From Euptelea pleiosperma (Eukaryota > Streptophyta > Magnoliopsida > Ranunculales > Eupteleaceae), in assembly GCA_035048495.1 (NCBI GenBank), contig CM068549.1:4435059-4499058 (forward strand): DNA of 64,000 bases. The letters run 5' to 3'. Positions 11,195 to 22,969 of the stretch are shown here, piece by piece. The notes beneath the pieces are model-generated. The model was not told where the DNA came from. It saw only the letters and a list, made by a program, of their open reading frames with translations, and searched no databases. Within the stretch, counting starts at the first letter, position 1. Each line of letters begins with the position of its first letter. The position numbers were made by a program, and so were the translations under genes.

Positions 11195-11882
11195 TTGCTC
11201 AAATGGTGTTAAGTCACACTGGTACACTCAGGCTACTAGGTCGAATATAGAAGTGGCAGACCTAAGCTGAGGAAAGGATCAAGCTCTTGGCTTTGATCAA
11301 GAAGAGAACAAGCTCACAAGATGTGAATGGAAAACAAGCTTCTTGCTCTTCGAATGGACACTCTAATAAATATAACATTTTCTTTTCTCTCTTGAAGATA
11401 TAGTCACTTTGTGTCTCTGTGTGTATTTAGAGAAGGCATAGAAAGGTTGTATCTATAGAATTCTAAGACCCTGAGTCATGCAGAACGTGGGATAATGGAA
11501 CCATGAATTTTGGATCTGAGAATGATCAATTCTGTGCATGGTCCAATCGATTGTACACTGGGTCCAATCGATTGGGGATAAGTATCCAATCGATTGGGCT
11601 GAATAAGATTTCTATTCCGAAGGCACCAATCGATTACACAGGGTTCTCCAATCGATTTGATCAGATTACTTTCTGTCCCGAAAGCTCCAATCGATTTCAC
11701 AGAGTCTTCAATCGATTTGACTCAGATAAGTTTCTGTCCTGCAAACTCCAATCAATTTTACAGAGTCTCCAATCGATTGGGCTGAAATAAGTTTTTGCCT
11801 CATAGCTTCCAATTGATTGGTCTATGTCCAATCGATTGGGGATAAGTGTCCAATTGATTGGCCTATCCCATTAGTCAATTTT
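11195..11882 (-). repeat. Copia 3' LTR, segment 1
   Basis: Nearly collinear with 41509-42190 of the copia 5' LTR, from TTGCTCAAATGG to ATTAGTCAATTTT. It is bounded left by LTR OG and right by the CACTA terminus. It includes the array of CCAATCGATTGG-like palindromes (about 11540-11865). The continuation of this LTR is at 33517. Confidence 0.85.
11540..11865. repeat. Array of ATCGAT-centred palindromes
   Basis: About twelve copies of CCAATCGATTGG or one-base variants, spaced roughly 15-60 bp, interspersed in copia LTR sequence. The corresponding array in the other LTR is 41855-42178. Spurious ORFs here repeat 'QSIGL' and 'SNRF'. Confidence 0.85.
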
Positions 11883-12040
11883 CACTACAACAAAAAGCAT
11901 TTTTAATAACATTAGTGTTATGGCGTTCAATAAAGAATGCAATTAAAAATACGTTTTTAATAGCATTCAATTAGAAATGCGATTAAAAATATAATTTTAT
12001 TGAGTTTACATATAAAATCATTTTTTATCGCATTTTATTT
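11883..12040 (+). repeat. CACTA terminal and subterminal repeats
   Basis: The terminus CACTACAACAAAAAG is followed by alternating copies of TTTTTAATAGCATT-like and AATGCGATTAAAAA-like motifs in both orientations. This is typical of the subterminal transposase-binding regions of CACTA elements. Confidence 0.75.
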
Positions 12041-15000
12041 TATTGTAAGGGCATTTTCGTACATGTTGTAAAAATCTTCTAACATAAGAAAGCATTTGGC
12101 TTTAGTGAATGCACTTATTCATTAGCAGCGAACTCGTGGAAATATTGGCGCTAAAGCCCCGAAGTTAGAAAGCCCCCTCGAACGCTTGATCTTCCTCTCG
12201 ATCCCTCCCAAATTGGAAATATGGGGAAGGGGAAGAGATCGAAAATAATTCCTAAACCTTCCTCCCTTGTTGAAGAGAGTCATTACGAAGGACGCTGCCC
12301 ATTACAATTGATTTCTCTCCTTCACAGCCGATCGTTTATTGAACTATTCCCTATCGCTGGTGAGTTCAGTTTTTGTTTAAACTCTCTTTTATTTTGTCTT
12401 TTCTAAGGTTCAATTCCATGTTTATGGTTTAGGGTTTGTTTGTGTTGGCATCTCCGATTAGGGTTTGATTGAATAAAGATCTTTTGCTTTTCTTTGTTGG
12501 TCTATGCATAGAGGAAGGAAAGTTTCAATGTCAGTCATGTGGCTTTTATTTCTCTTTTTTTTTCTAGATTAATAAGCATGAAGCAAACGTGTATGGAAAA
12601 TAAATATTTGTCAAATCTGACTGATCTTGGTGCTTAGTATAGGTCTGCACTATAAGAGTAGAGAAATGCATAAATGAGACAGTTAATAGATTGAACAAGA
12701 TCCCAAGGTGGAAAGGAAGCCAGACTTAAAAGGTTAAGTTTTCAATACCAAGCATATAGGATGAGATGCTGATGCAGAACCAGAAGTATACATACTTCAG
12801 GCTAAACCACGATTGGGCCTTATAGGTTCATGTGTAAGACCATATTAACATAGTCACCAATGACAGGGCTCTGGTTATTTAGCCCTCTATGAGGTGTTCT
12901 ATGGCCAAAAGTCTGTGTGTTGGAGCCAATAAATTAATACAGGGGTGATCTATGATTTGAGTCTTACCGACCTACCATGGTCTAACATTAGCTGTACAAA
13001 TGGTGCAGATGAGGGGGAGTCCTAGTGTTTGATGGGTGCCACCTAAGAGATCTCCAAGCTCATAAATTATAATGTTCACCTTTCCATGTCACACCCAAGC
13101 CCCAGTATATATTGCGCCTTTCCCCTATACATGACAGCCCTAAATGTTTATTTTTTTTAAATAGAAAAGAGAAGTTCTCCTTTTGGCACGTGGTGAAAGA
13201 CAAGGTGGCTGAAAGTTGCCACATTGAAAGGGATGAAGTGCTCCAACTGGTGGTCCCATTGGTCCTGCCACCTCAGTTGCCATGTGTGAAAACTGAAAAC
13301 CGTGTATTTTCTGGGAACGAACTCTTTTGCATCACCCAAGAGTACCAGTCCATAAATAGTAGCGAAGCTTTTTAATCCTTTAACGAACTTAGCTGCATGT
13401 ACAGAGCTTCATTTAGGTAGAGTGAGCAATACCATATCTGTTATTTGTTGTTGATCCTCAGTTTTTAGTTTTATTTATTAACTTTGTTATGGAAACTTCA
13501 GCTACGCATTTTCCTCCTGAAGGATGTACTTACCTGATGTCAGTGTCGCATGATGGACCTAACCTTAGACTGTGAAAGCCTCTAAACCCCTTCTGGTTTG
13601 TAGTAATACCATGAGGTGTGGAATTGGATGTGATTGATTCTTGAGCACAGTATATAAGGTTGTTACTTGTTTAATGCCAAGATCTAAAAGACCTATTAAA
13701 AAAACCATGTACTTGGCGTTCTCAGGAACTATCCCACCCACAAATTTTAAAAAGCATAAAGCATCAAGTAGGAGGATGGTGCTGGCTGCAAATTGTTTAT
13801 GAAGTTTCCATGAGTTTTCCGTATAAATCAAAATTATGTTTCAGGTGTGTTACATTAGTTATATTTGGACGTATGATGATGATGATTGCTGCGATGGTTT
13901 AGGAAGCTTGAATGAGTTTTCAGTATGACATTAACATCAATGGATCATCCTCATGGGGGTTGATCTCTACTGAGGACATTCTTGGTCTCCAGCTTAGTGG
14001 GCATTGCCTTAGGGACCGTATGGTAGACTTAATTTCAGTACTTGACAAAAAATGACGATTTTTTAGTCTTAATTGGCGTTTGTAACCCCCAAAAATTCCA
14101 TAAATTTTAAGAATCACTTAAAATTTAGCATTTTTTAAAGTCATCCCACCTTCACTTTTTATTAAGTGGTTTTCCTTATTGTTCAAATTTCCTTCTCTCC
14201 TTATCGTTCAGTTTTATCTGAATTTTTGCTGAAATCACAGATTATGTTCATGTCTTGAATAATCGTTTGATCCTATGTTTAGATCCTTGTAGTTATATTT
14301 AATGAAAAAGTTTTTACATGGACATGTGGGGGTACTGTCAGTATTTTAAGCATTCGATTTTAGAGGATGCAATACTTTACTCTATTTTCCCTCTATTATA
14401 CACTTTGATTGAAGCACAGCCTTTGACCTTACCTATCTTAACTAAATTAAAAACCGTGCAATCTTCTTTTACAAGAAAAGTTTTGACAAAATTAGAAGCT
14501 TGAGATTGATTTGTTTTATTTGAATTTTTGCTGAAATCACAGATTTCCTTCTCTCCTTATCGTTCAGTTTCCACACCTTGCTAAACTAACTGTGATTATG
14601 TTCATGTCTTGAATAATCATTTGATCCTATGTTTAGATCCTAGTAGTTATGCTTAATGAAAAAGTTTTTACATGGACATGTGGGGTACTGCCAGTATTTT
14701 AAGCATTCGAATTTGGAAGATGTAATACTTTACTCTACTTCCCTCTGTTATACACTTTGATTGAAGCACAGCCTTTGAATGTTTATTCTCCCATTGTCCA
14801 GCTTCGTGGTGTTATATGTAACTTTCTGTTTTTGCAGCTGAGGGTGCTTGGATATTACTGAATATGCTCTAGTATATTGAGGAATTCCACTGACTGAATA
14901 TTAATTCAATCACATGCTAAGAAGCCTACAGTAATTGTCAACTCCTTAGCTATACAAGGAACTATTTCTCTATTTTTGTACAAAGGGAGGCTCTTGAGCC

Positions 15001-16694
15001 CGACCCTTCTTTAATTTATTAGGTTCGAAAAGTTGTGGGTTTATGGTTTTGTCTCATTTTTGGCATTCTTTCTCTATTTTTTTCATAAAAAGAGTGCAAC
15101 TTTTAGAATGTAAACACTTAATGGGGAGGAATAAAGAAGCTTTTGCTCTTACCTATCTTATAACATTCTCTCTCATCTTAGTAAATTAGCATGTTTTAGT
15201 GCAAACAAGAGTGCATATTTTTGTTTTTAAATGGTCATGAGGTTTCCTATACTTGGAAATGTTATTGTGTCAACAACTCATCAAACTACTTAACTAAGCA
15301 ATAACATGGCAATATGGTGGTTTCCTAGTCATGGCAAAGTTAGTTCATGGTTTTTGTTTCTTGCACTTTGATAAAAGACACCACGTCAAGCTACCATAAA
15401 CAATCTTTTTTCTTTAAGTTCAATTACTTTATGTCAATGACCACTTTTTTTAGTAAAACATCAACTAAGCTACTGACCATACATAGACTTATTTGGCATT
15501 CACTCAGGCTTCTTAAGGCAACTAGGCTATAGTGGCTTTAGAAGTGGCAGTTCGTGGACTTATCTGGCATTCACTCAAGTCCTCTGCTGTCTTGGTTATA
15601 TTTGAAGGTGCTTAACACAATGGCACCTGTTGGAGTAGCACATAATTGATGCGATCTTAATTGTGTTGGTCCTGCCAACCAAACTATCAAATTTAGTCAC
15701 TACCACAGATGGGGAGGCAGAGAATGGATACATGCCATGAAAACTAAAAGGAAATCTGTACATAGTTCTCCAAAGGTCAACGAGAATATACTACCGGTGC
15801 TGGTGTTCTTGGACAACTGAGTCCTAGTTAAATCCAAGTTGTTCTTAAGATAAAACTCTCTCTAACTTGAATTTGATTAAATCTTTGTGATATTACTCTA
15901 ATGTTTTATTTGTAAACATCAAATTACTTCACAAATGGAAGTTGTTTTCTGATTTTCAGATCAAATCTTCCAACTTTTATAAGAATTGTTTTATAATTGT
16001 GTTACCTCTATTTCTAACTTTCTTTCCTGCTTTGACTCTAAAAATGATGGTGACAATAGCGCATCTGTGTAGTTATATTCTGAGAAGGGCAATTTTGCTT
16101 AATATGGTGATGGTGATACTACAATACTTCCCTTGCAATCATGGGCCAATTTGGAAGGATAACAATGACAAAAATTCTAAAAGATTACTTAATATTTGGA
16201 AGGATTACTTCATAGGTCTTTCTTGTTTACAAGAGGGCTAATTTGGTGGATATTTATTAATTTCAATAGAAACTAATATGTATGGTATTATAATCCAAAA
16301 TCTTATTTATAAATTCACTTTTTTAGGTAATTAAAGTCAATTCACACCGTTGCAGTTGAAAACCTTGTTGAGGAAAGTTAAGACTAAGGCTATAATTGAT
16401 GTGACACTAGAAATATAAGCTTGTATTATAAAATTCTATATTTTCACAACGCTTCTAAAATTCAGAACCCTAGCTCCTCAATAAAGTGATTAATGGCAAC
16501 ACTTTTGACATAAAACCTGTATTATGTTGTTAAACGCAATAGCTTGATACAATACTCACCACCTTTTGGATAATTATCTGTTAAAAAACTCAAAATTAGT
16601 TGACATGGATTTTTTTCTTATCGTAGGGTGCAACAAGTGAAGAATCATAATAGAGTTGTGGGTAGGTTTGAAGTTTTCAGGTGGTGCCATCATG
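12041..16694 (+). other. CACTA 5' non-coding region
   Basis: I see no recognisable protein. A short open frame starts at 12221 (MGKGKRSKIIPK) in a GC-richer patch and could be an upstream exon of a CACTA transcript, but I cannot join it to anything. Other small ORFs (13112-13375, 15942-16241) show no domain. An imperfect tandem duplication lies at 14186-14778. Confidence 0.4.
14186..14778. repeat. Imperfect segmental tandem duplication (~250 bp units)
   Basis: 14186-14433 is repeated at 14518-14778, sharing GCTGAAATCACAGATT, ATGTTCATGTCTTGAATAAT and TTTTTACATGGACATGTGG, with scattered substitutions and a rearranged join. Confidence 0.8.
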
Positions 16695-19600
16695 ATGGAT
16701 AAAGCTTGGGTGCATCTTAACAGGTTTTGAAATGCATACCCTAAATTAATAAAACCATAATGTACACATACCACATGGTAGATTTAATGATTGTAGCTTG
16801 TTATTTATAGAGTTACGACGGAGTACCAAGAAGGAGCTATGAAGTTTGTAGAAATTGCTAAGGCAAATGCAGAAAACCCAGAATGGATTAGATGTCCATG
16901 CAAAAAATGTCAGAATCTGTATCTTCGATGTGGTCCAACTGTTTATGAGCACTTAGTCATAAATGGGATAGATTCAACATACACAACTTGGGTTTGGCAT
17001 GGGGAGCCACGGAGTGCATCAAAACCTGATATCGAAATGTCAGATACATATAGGTTATGTAGAGCTATGTATGCGCAAGATGAAGATATTCTAGAACCTG
17101 TTCAAGATAGAAGAGAGGCAGATGAAGATGTTCCAGAACCTGTTGAAGATAGAAGAGAGGCAGACTTCAGAAAATTCTTAGAAGATGCTGAAACCCCTTT
17201 ATACCCAGGTTGCACAAAGTACACGAGGTTATCTGCAATAGTAGCTTTATACAAGCATAAAGCTATGAATGGTCTATCTGATAAGAGTTTTAATGAACTT
17301 CTGGAGATATTGCATGACATGCTACCACAAGATAACACAATTCCCGAATCGATATACTCAACGAAGAAGTTACTCAAGTCATTTGATCTTGAGTACGAGA
17401 AGATACATGTATGTGTGAATGACTGTTGTCTATTTAGAAAGGATCTAGCAGAAATGGAGAATTGTCCAAAATGTGGTTCCTCTGGATGGAAGGTAGATCA
17501 TCGAACAAAAAAAATTAAAAAGGGAGTTCCAGCAAAGGTGTTGAGATATTTCCCAATAATACCAAGGTTTAGGAGGATGTTTAGGTCAACGGAAATGGCA
17601 GAACAGTTAAGGTGGCATTCCACTCATAAAAGTGAAGATTGCAACATGAGACACCCAGTGGATTCCTTGGCATGGGATACCATTAATAGGAAGTAGCCTT
17701 CTTTCTCAATAGATCCACGAAATCTTCGACTTGGTCTTGCTACAGATGGATTCAATCCCTTTCGTGATCTTAGTTCTAGACACAGTTGTTGGCCAGTGAT
17801 GCTGGTTATATACAATCTCCCACCTTGGCTACGCATGAAAAAAGAACATTTGATGCTCACATTATTGATTCCAGGTCCTAAGCAACCAGGGAACGACATA
17901 GATGTATATTTACAGCCACTGATAGATGATTTGCAAGAGTTGTGGAACAATGGAGTGGATGTTTATGATGCATTTCACTAAGTCCATTTTTAGTTTGAAG
18001 GCAATTTTGATGTGGACAATAAATGATTTTCCTGCATATGGAAACCTAGCTGGGTGTACCACAAAGGGAAGAACAGCATGTCCTGTATGCGGTGTTAATA
18101 CATGTGGACAATGGCTAACATCCAGTAGGAAAATGGCATACATGGGTCATAGGCGCTTTCTTGCACCCAGTCATCATTTTCGATCGAAGAGAAGTTGGTT
18201 TGATGGAAACCATGAAAATAGGGAAAAGCCTGGAATAATATCTGGTTCAATAATTTTCAATGAGGTTAAATTTTTTAAAAATGATTGGGGAAAAGGAGGA
18301 AAGAAGAAAAATAAGAGAAAAATGCAAGAACCGCAAATGTGGAAGAAGATGTCATTATTTTTTGACTTACCATATTTGGAGGTAATAACTCTAAGCAATT
18401 TTTTTTTTAATTTAAAAAAATTAATAATAGTCAATGACATCTATTTAAAATTTTCCTTCTGATTGATTTTCCAGCATCTACTTCTACGTCATAATTTAGA
18501 TGTAATGCATATAGAGAAGAACGTCTGCGAGAGCGTTATCGGGACATTGTTGGATGTGAAGGGAAATTCAAAGGATGGACTTAATTCTCATAAAGATTTG
18601 CAAAAAATGGGAATCAGGCATGAGTTGCATCCAGAGGATCGAGGAAAAAAAATCTATCTTCCAGCAGCGCCGCATACACTATCAAAGAAGGAGAAACAAA
18701 TCTTTTGCAAGAGACTACTGGACTTAAAGCTACCTGATGGTTACAGCTCAAATATCAGAAACTGCGTATCAATAGAAGAATGCAAGATTTTAGGCCTCAA
18801 GTCTCACGATTGTCATGTGTTAATGCAACAGTTATTGTCTGTAGCATTGAGAGGACTTCTACCAAAAGGACCAAGGAATGCAATATTCCGATTATGTGCA
18901 TTTTTTAATGAATTATGTCAAAGGGTCATTGATAGAGAAAAATTAGAAGCCCTTGAGGAAGAAGTTGCTGAGACTTTGTGTATATTAGAAAGGTTTTTTC
19001 CTCCTTCCTTCTTCGACATTATGGTTCACTTGACAATTCACATAAGACGGGAAGCGCGACTATGCGGACCAGTTCAATATCGTTGGATGTGTACCCCTTT
19101 GAGAGGTGATCATCTACCTTTATTTTTCATGTTGGTATGTTCATAACAATTTGTATATTTAGGGTCTGAAGTGGTTAACCTAAATATTGTTTTCATGTAA
19201 TTGTTTATCTTTAGATACATGAAGACATTGAAAGGATATGTTAGGAATCGTGCAAGACCTGAAGGTTGCATAGCAGAATGCTATCTTGTAGACGAGTGCA
19301 TGAGGTTTTGTAGTGGGTACATGAAGCAAGCAGATGAACTAGATGATCCTAAAACTCAAAATCAAGATTTTAAAAATGATGTTATCCTTGAAGGTCGTCC
19401 AATTTCTAAGGGAATATCAATTATATTGACTGATGAAATGGTACAGAGTGCTCATCGTTATGTGTTGTTCAATATGGCTGAAGTAGAACCATATTTAGAG
19501 TAAGTATGACAATAATTCAATTACAATAGTTAAATTATTGACATCACATGCATCTCACCATTTTCCTTTCCAATTAGAATGCACTTGGAAGAGTTGAAGC

Positions 19601-20371
19601 GTTTGGACAGACGCCTCTCAAGAAATGAAAGCTTACTTTGGAAGAAACACGTGGAGAATTTCTCTGCATGGTTCAAACAAAAGGTTTTATGTTACTTGTT
19701 TTGTGTTGTCCCTATAATATATATACTTATAATCTTAACATTCTCCCTTTAATTTTTAACAGATCGGGGTTCAGAGTACTAGTGTCTCCAAAACATTAAA
19801 GTGGCTTGCGTATGGCCCTAGAAAGGATGCAATGTCATATTCTGCATATGTTATCAATGGACAACGATTCCACACAAAGGATGCTGAGAAGTCTACACAA
19901 AATAGTGGTGTTTCCATTGAAGCAACAACTATGTGTAGATCCAGTTCAAAGGACAGGAACCAAATTATTGACATAGTTGCTTACTATGGGGTCATAAAAG
20001 ATATAATCTTACTTGACTACCACACTATTCAAATTCCTCTATTTAATTGTGATTGGGCAAACATTGGAAATGATGTCAAAGTTGAAGATGGATTTACGTT
20101 GGTTAACCTCCATCAAGGACAAAATCGATTTGAAAGAGACCCATTTATTTTAGCATCACAGGCAAAACAAGTGTTTTACTCTAGGGAAAGTGATTCATCT
20201 AGTTGGTATGTCCTATTAAAGGCACCACCAAGAGGATTTCAGGAGTTAGAGATGTATGATGAGAATGTTCATATGCTATCCAGACCAGTAGATGTATCAA
20301 GACTTGACATGAGTATCGATGATGAAGATGGTAACTATGTAAGAAGGGATTGTGAGGGCATGTATGTCTAA
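16695..20371 (+). pseudogene. TnpD-type CACTA transposase, six exons, inactivated
   Basis: Encodes the DNA-cutting transposase of the CACTA element. My gene model is 16695-16723, 16811-18381, 18475-19105, 19215-19499, 19578-19683 and 19763-20371; all introns are GT-AG. Exon 1 starts MDKAWVHLN. Exon 2 has the Transpos_assoc region with CPCKKC and the start of Transposase_21, including LATDGFNPF and NDFPAYG. Exon 3 starts at HLLLRHNLDVMHIEKN and includes a DUF4218-like block. The last exon is DUF4216-like (YYGVIKDIILLDYH). Lesions are a TAG stop at 17694-17696, an extra base near 17976 and an extra two bases near 19087. Without the three extra bases the exons total 3228 nt, exactly 1076 codons, which supports the model. 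Domain names come from known CACTA proteins; no search was run. Confidence 0.9.
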
Positions 20372-20694
20372 TGCAATTTGTTTTTGTAGATCTTGTATCC
20401 TAACTGCAGTTCCTAATATGTGTTCCAAGACAATAAGGTTTTTGATTTGAAGTTGAGAAACTCTACCTTATATCTCAATCTATTGGATAAGTGCTTTTCC
20501 TTGATTTCTTTTGTTTCATAGTTCGTATATAAAATTAAATTTTATTTGCTGAACTTTCTTCATATTATTTTTTAATCAATTGATTTGAGAATTGTAGACG
20601 ATGAGGTTTCATAGATTGAAAAGTTGAATGGATCCACTTTCAAATATGGAGCAAGAAGATTAACTTTTTTTTTCATTTGATTATCAGATACAAA

Positions 20695-21676
20695 ATGTCT
20701 TCTCGACCGGAGGTAATAATCAATTACATATTTTAATTAGCAATTGTTATTTTATAAACAATTGCATATATCTCTTTTATCCATTATTTTTTTTATCCAT
20801 GAATAGAGTTCAAAAGAGGCAGCTAAAAGAGCAAAGAAGGAAAGATTATCTATCCAAGCTGCTCTTAGGAATGAATCCAATACTGGGATACATATATCAA
20901 ATGGACCTTCCTCAGACATGCCTAACCTCTCAACGGAAGAACAACAAAAGTCCAAAAATAAACGGGGGCCTACGAAATGTAAGGCAATGGCAACGGAAAG
21001 TGGAAAAAGGGTAGAGGTTAAATTTAATGAGAGGGGCCAAGCTATTGAACAAGAATCTGTACAAATGGTATCTTTCTTGGGAGTTATAGTACGAGAGATG
21101 CTACCAATAACCTATGATGATTGGAGGAAGGTTCCCCAGGAGCAGAAAGACGATGCTTGGGAAGTAGTCACGGTAATATTTAAAATATTATTTGTCATTT
21201 AAAATTATTTATTTTAAGATAAATGATAATTATATCTTTTTAACAATCGTCATTTTGCAGAAAAAATTTATCTTGAATGAAGAGCACAAACCTTACATCC
21301 TACAACTAATGGGAAGATTGTTGCGATCTCATAAATCAAGATTGGTGGATAAGATAAATTCAAGTGAGCAAGAAGATTTAAGAACTATCAAACCCAATAA
21401 CATCGACTCTGCACAATGGCAAACATTCGTAAGACGAAAGTCTTCTAAACTATTCTTAGTTAGTATAACTTTTATGTCAATGTACGTGTAAAATGTGCTT
21501 AATATACTAAAAATATAATTTGTTTTGTAGGAAAAGAGCAAAAAATTCAAGGAAATGAGGGCAAAACAAGATCTCCATTACACATGCAGTCGTAAAGGTT
21601 ATGCTCGCTTGGAGGATGAGATGGTAATCTCTTCTCAATTTGTAAAGATTTAAATGAAAAGTTTAAATAATATTTT
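20695..21676 (+). pseudogene. Transposase_24 (Ptta/En/Spm) type gene, 3' truncated
   Basis: Second CACTA gene, 324 bp after the TnpD stop and on the same strand. Exons are 20695-20712 (MSSRPE), 20807-21172, 21261-21458 and 21531-21623, all joined in phase 0 by GT-AG introns. Exon 2 is basic and Lys-rich, followed by a domain of the plant Ptta/En/Spm family (PITYDDWRKVP, then in exon 4 CSRKGYARLEDEM). The 21458 donor is the least certain choice. Element EF interrupts the next intron at 21677, and the remaining exons are missing after the deletion at 33516/33517. Such proteins are usually the companion DNA-binding factor of the transposase; that role is inferred here. Confidence 0.8.
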
Positions 21677-22130
21677 TGATATTCGCTTAAAAGTGCTTAT
21701 TTTCCACTGTTATCTTCTAAGCATTTTCACACTCTCCTATGTTAAACTGCTCTATTTATCCACTTTTCTACGTAAGAGTTTCTTCTGTGGCGTAGAACAC
21801 ACTTTTCTGGACGAAATGCTATATTTGCATGCATTAAACATATTTTCGGAAGTCTAGATGCAAAACCGTTCTGATTAAGTCTCATTACGTGCTTCTATTG
21901 TCGCAGAAAACCCGATTGGAGACTTTTAGGGATTGTGAACCCACAATCAACCTACAATGCCTTTAATCAAAGCAAAAAGAGCCAGTGGACTTAGACCAGA
22001 AAATGTATGCCAAAGACGGGAAGAGCTAGAGGATCAAAAGAGTCGAGAGAAGACCAATAGAGAAGGAGAGACAAGCCCCCAAAGAAGAGACCAAGGAGAT
22101 TAAAGCTTATCAACTGACACAAGATGAAGA

Positions 22131-22186
22131 CTTGCTCAGTTGGTGAAGCACGTTGAAGATCAAGTCAAAGACCAGGATTCAAGACC
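22131..22186 (+). promoter_or_regulatory. tRNA-like block in LTR E
   Basis: CTTGCTCAGTTGGTGAAGC (22131-22149) looks like a tRNA D-arm or A-box (GCT...AGC stem around CAGTTGG). GATTCAAGACC (22176-22186) is a B-box with one change from GGTTCRANNCC. T-runs follow after the block (TTTTCTTTTT), a possible Pol III stop. The B-box starts 499 bp from the LTR end. Confidence 0.5.
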
Positions 22187-22961
22187 CTCTGCTAGCATTT
22201 TCTTTTTAAATTTTATATTTTCTCTCCTCTCTAGCCTGAAATGTCTACCATCCGATTATCTCTTCTTTCACCATCACTCTATCCTACAGCCAGTTTATCA
22301 TCTCATACCTTAGCCGATCTCCATCTGGTCATCACCATCCATCTCGACCGTTTGATCATCATCAGATCATCCTCCATACCATCCCATCACCATTCAATCA
22401 CCCAATCCATCCGATCATCACCATCACTCTCTATCATCCATCCAATTTCCCATCCGATCATCTATCCCCATCATCACATCCAATTCCTATGAGATCATCT
22501 ACAAGATCGGTTATATACGAGAAGGTGATCTTAGCTGTGAGAATAGTATGTCCATCGAAGGGCCACCGAGATGGACGGTCCAAATTACAAGATGCTGATT
22601 TTCTCTATCTAGAAAATATTTTGGAAGGATTATTTGAATTTTATCACTAACTTTCGAAAATGCTTTTCCGGAAACAAAAATTTTTTCCAAATGGCTAGGC
22701 GTGCATGGATGGCCTAAGTTTATGGGAGCGAATAACTGAAAAATATGAAGTTTTGAAAACATTAAAAGGGTGGAAATTATCTTTAAGATACAATCAGTTT
22801 TTTTTGGGAAATATGGCCAATAGGGAAAGGTTTCGAAAGGCAACAAAGTGCTGGATTTGTTTTTAAAGAAACAAAATAAGTAAGGATATTTTGGGGGGAT
22901 TCTAAGAAAGGGGAGGAGACGTCCTGCACTTTCAAAGGAGGAGGGGACCCAACCGTCCTCT

Positions 22962-22969
22962 TATAAAAG
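22962..22969 (+). promoter_or_regulatory. TATA box of LTR E
   Basis: TATAAAAG, 1285 bp into the LTR, followed about 15 bases later by AAACCCTAGACC. The same box is at 31658-31665 in LTR F. Confidence 0.6.

Larger units (their letters stand above)
11883..21676 (+). mobile_element. CACTA (En/Spm) transposon, 3' end missing
   Basis: Begins CACTACAACAAAAAGC exactly where copia LTR homology stops; TTT at 11880-11882 would be the 3-bp TSD. It carries a TnpD-like transposase gene (16695-20371) and a Transposase_24-type gene (20695 onward) on the plus strand. It is interrupted at 21677 by gypsy element EF inside an intron, and the part beyond EF has been deleted, so the right terminal inverted repeat is absent. 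Confidence 0.92.

Noticed and set aside
11540..11865. Regularly spaced palindromes resembling a CRISPR array
   Set aside because: Spacing is irregular, repeats are 12 bp and degenerate, the DNA is a plant LTR and no cas genes exist.
22131..22186. Functional tRNA gene
   Set aside because: D-arm and T-arm-like parts are present, but I see no acceptor stem or proper anticodon arm.
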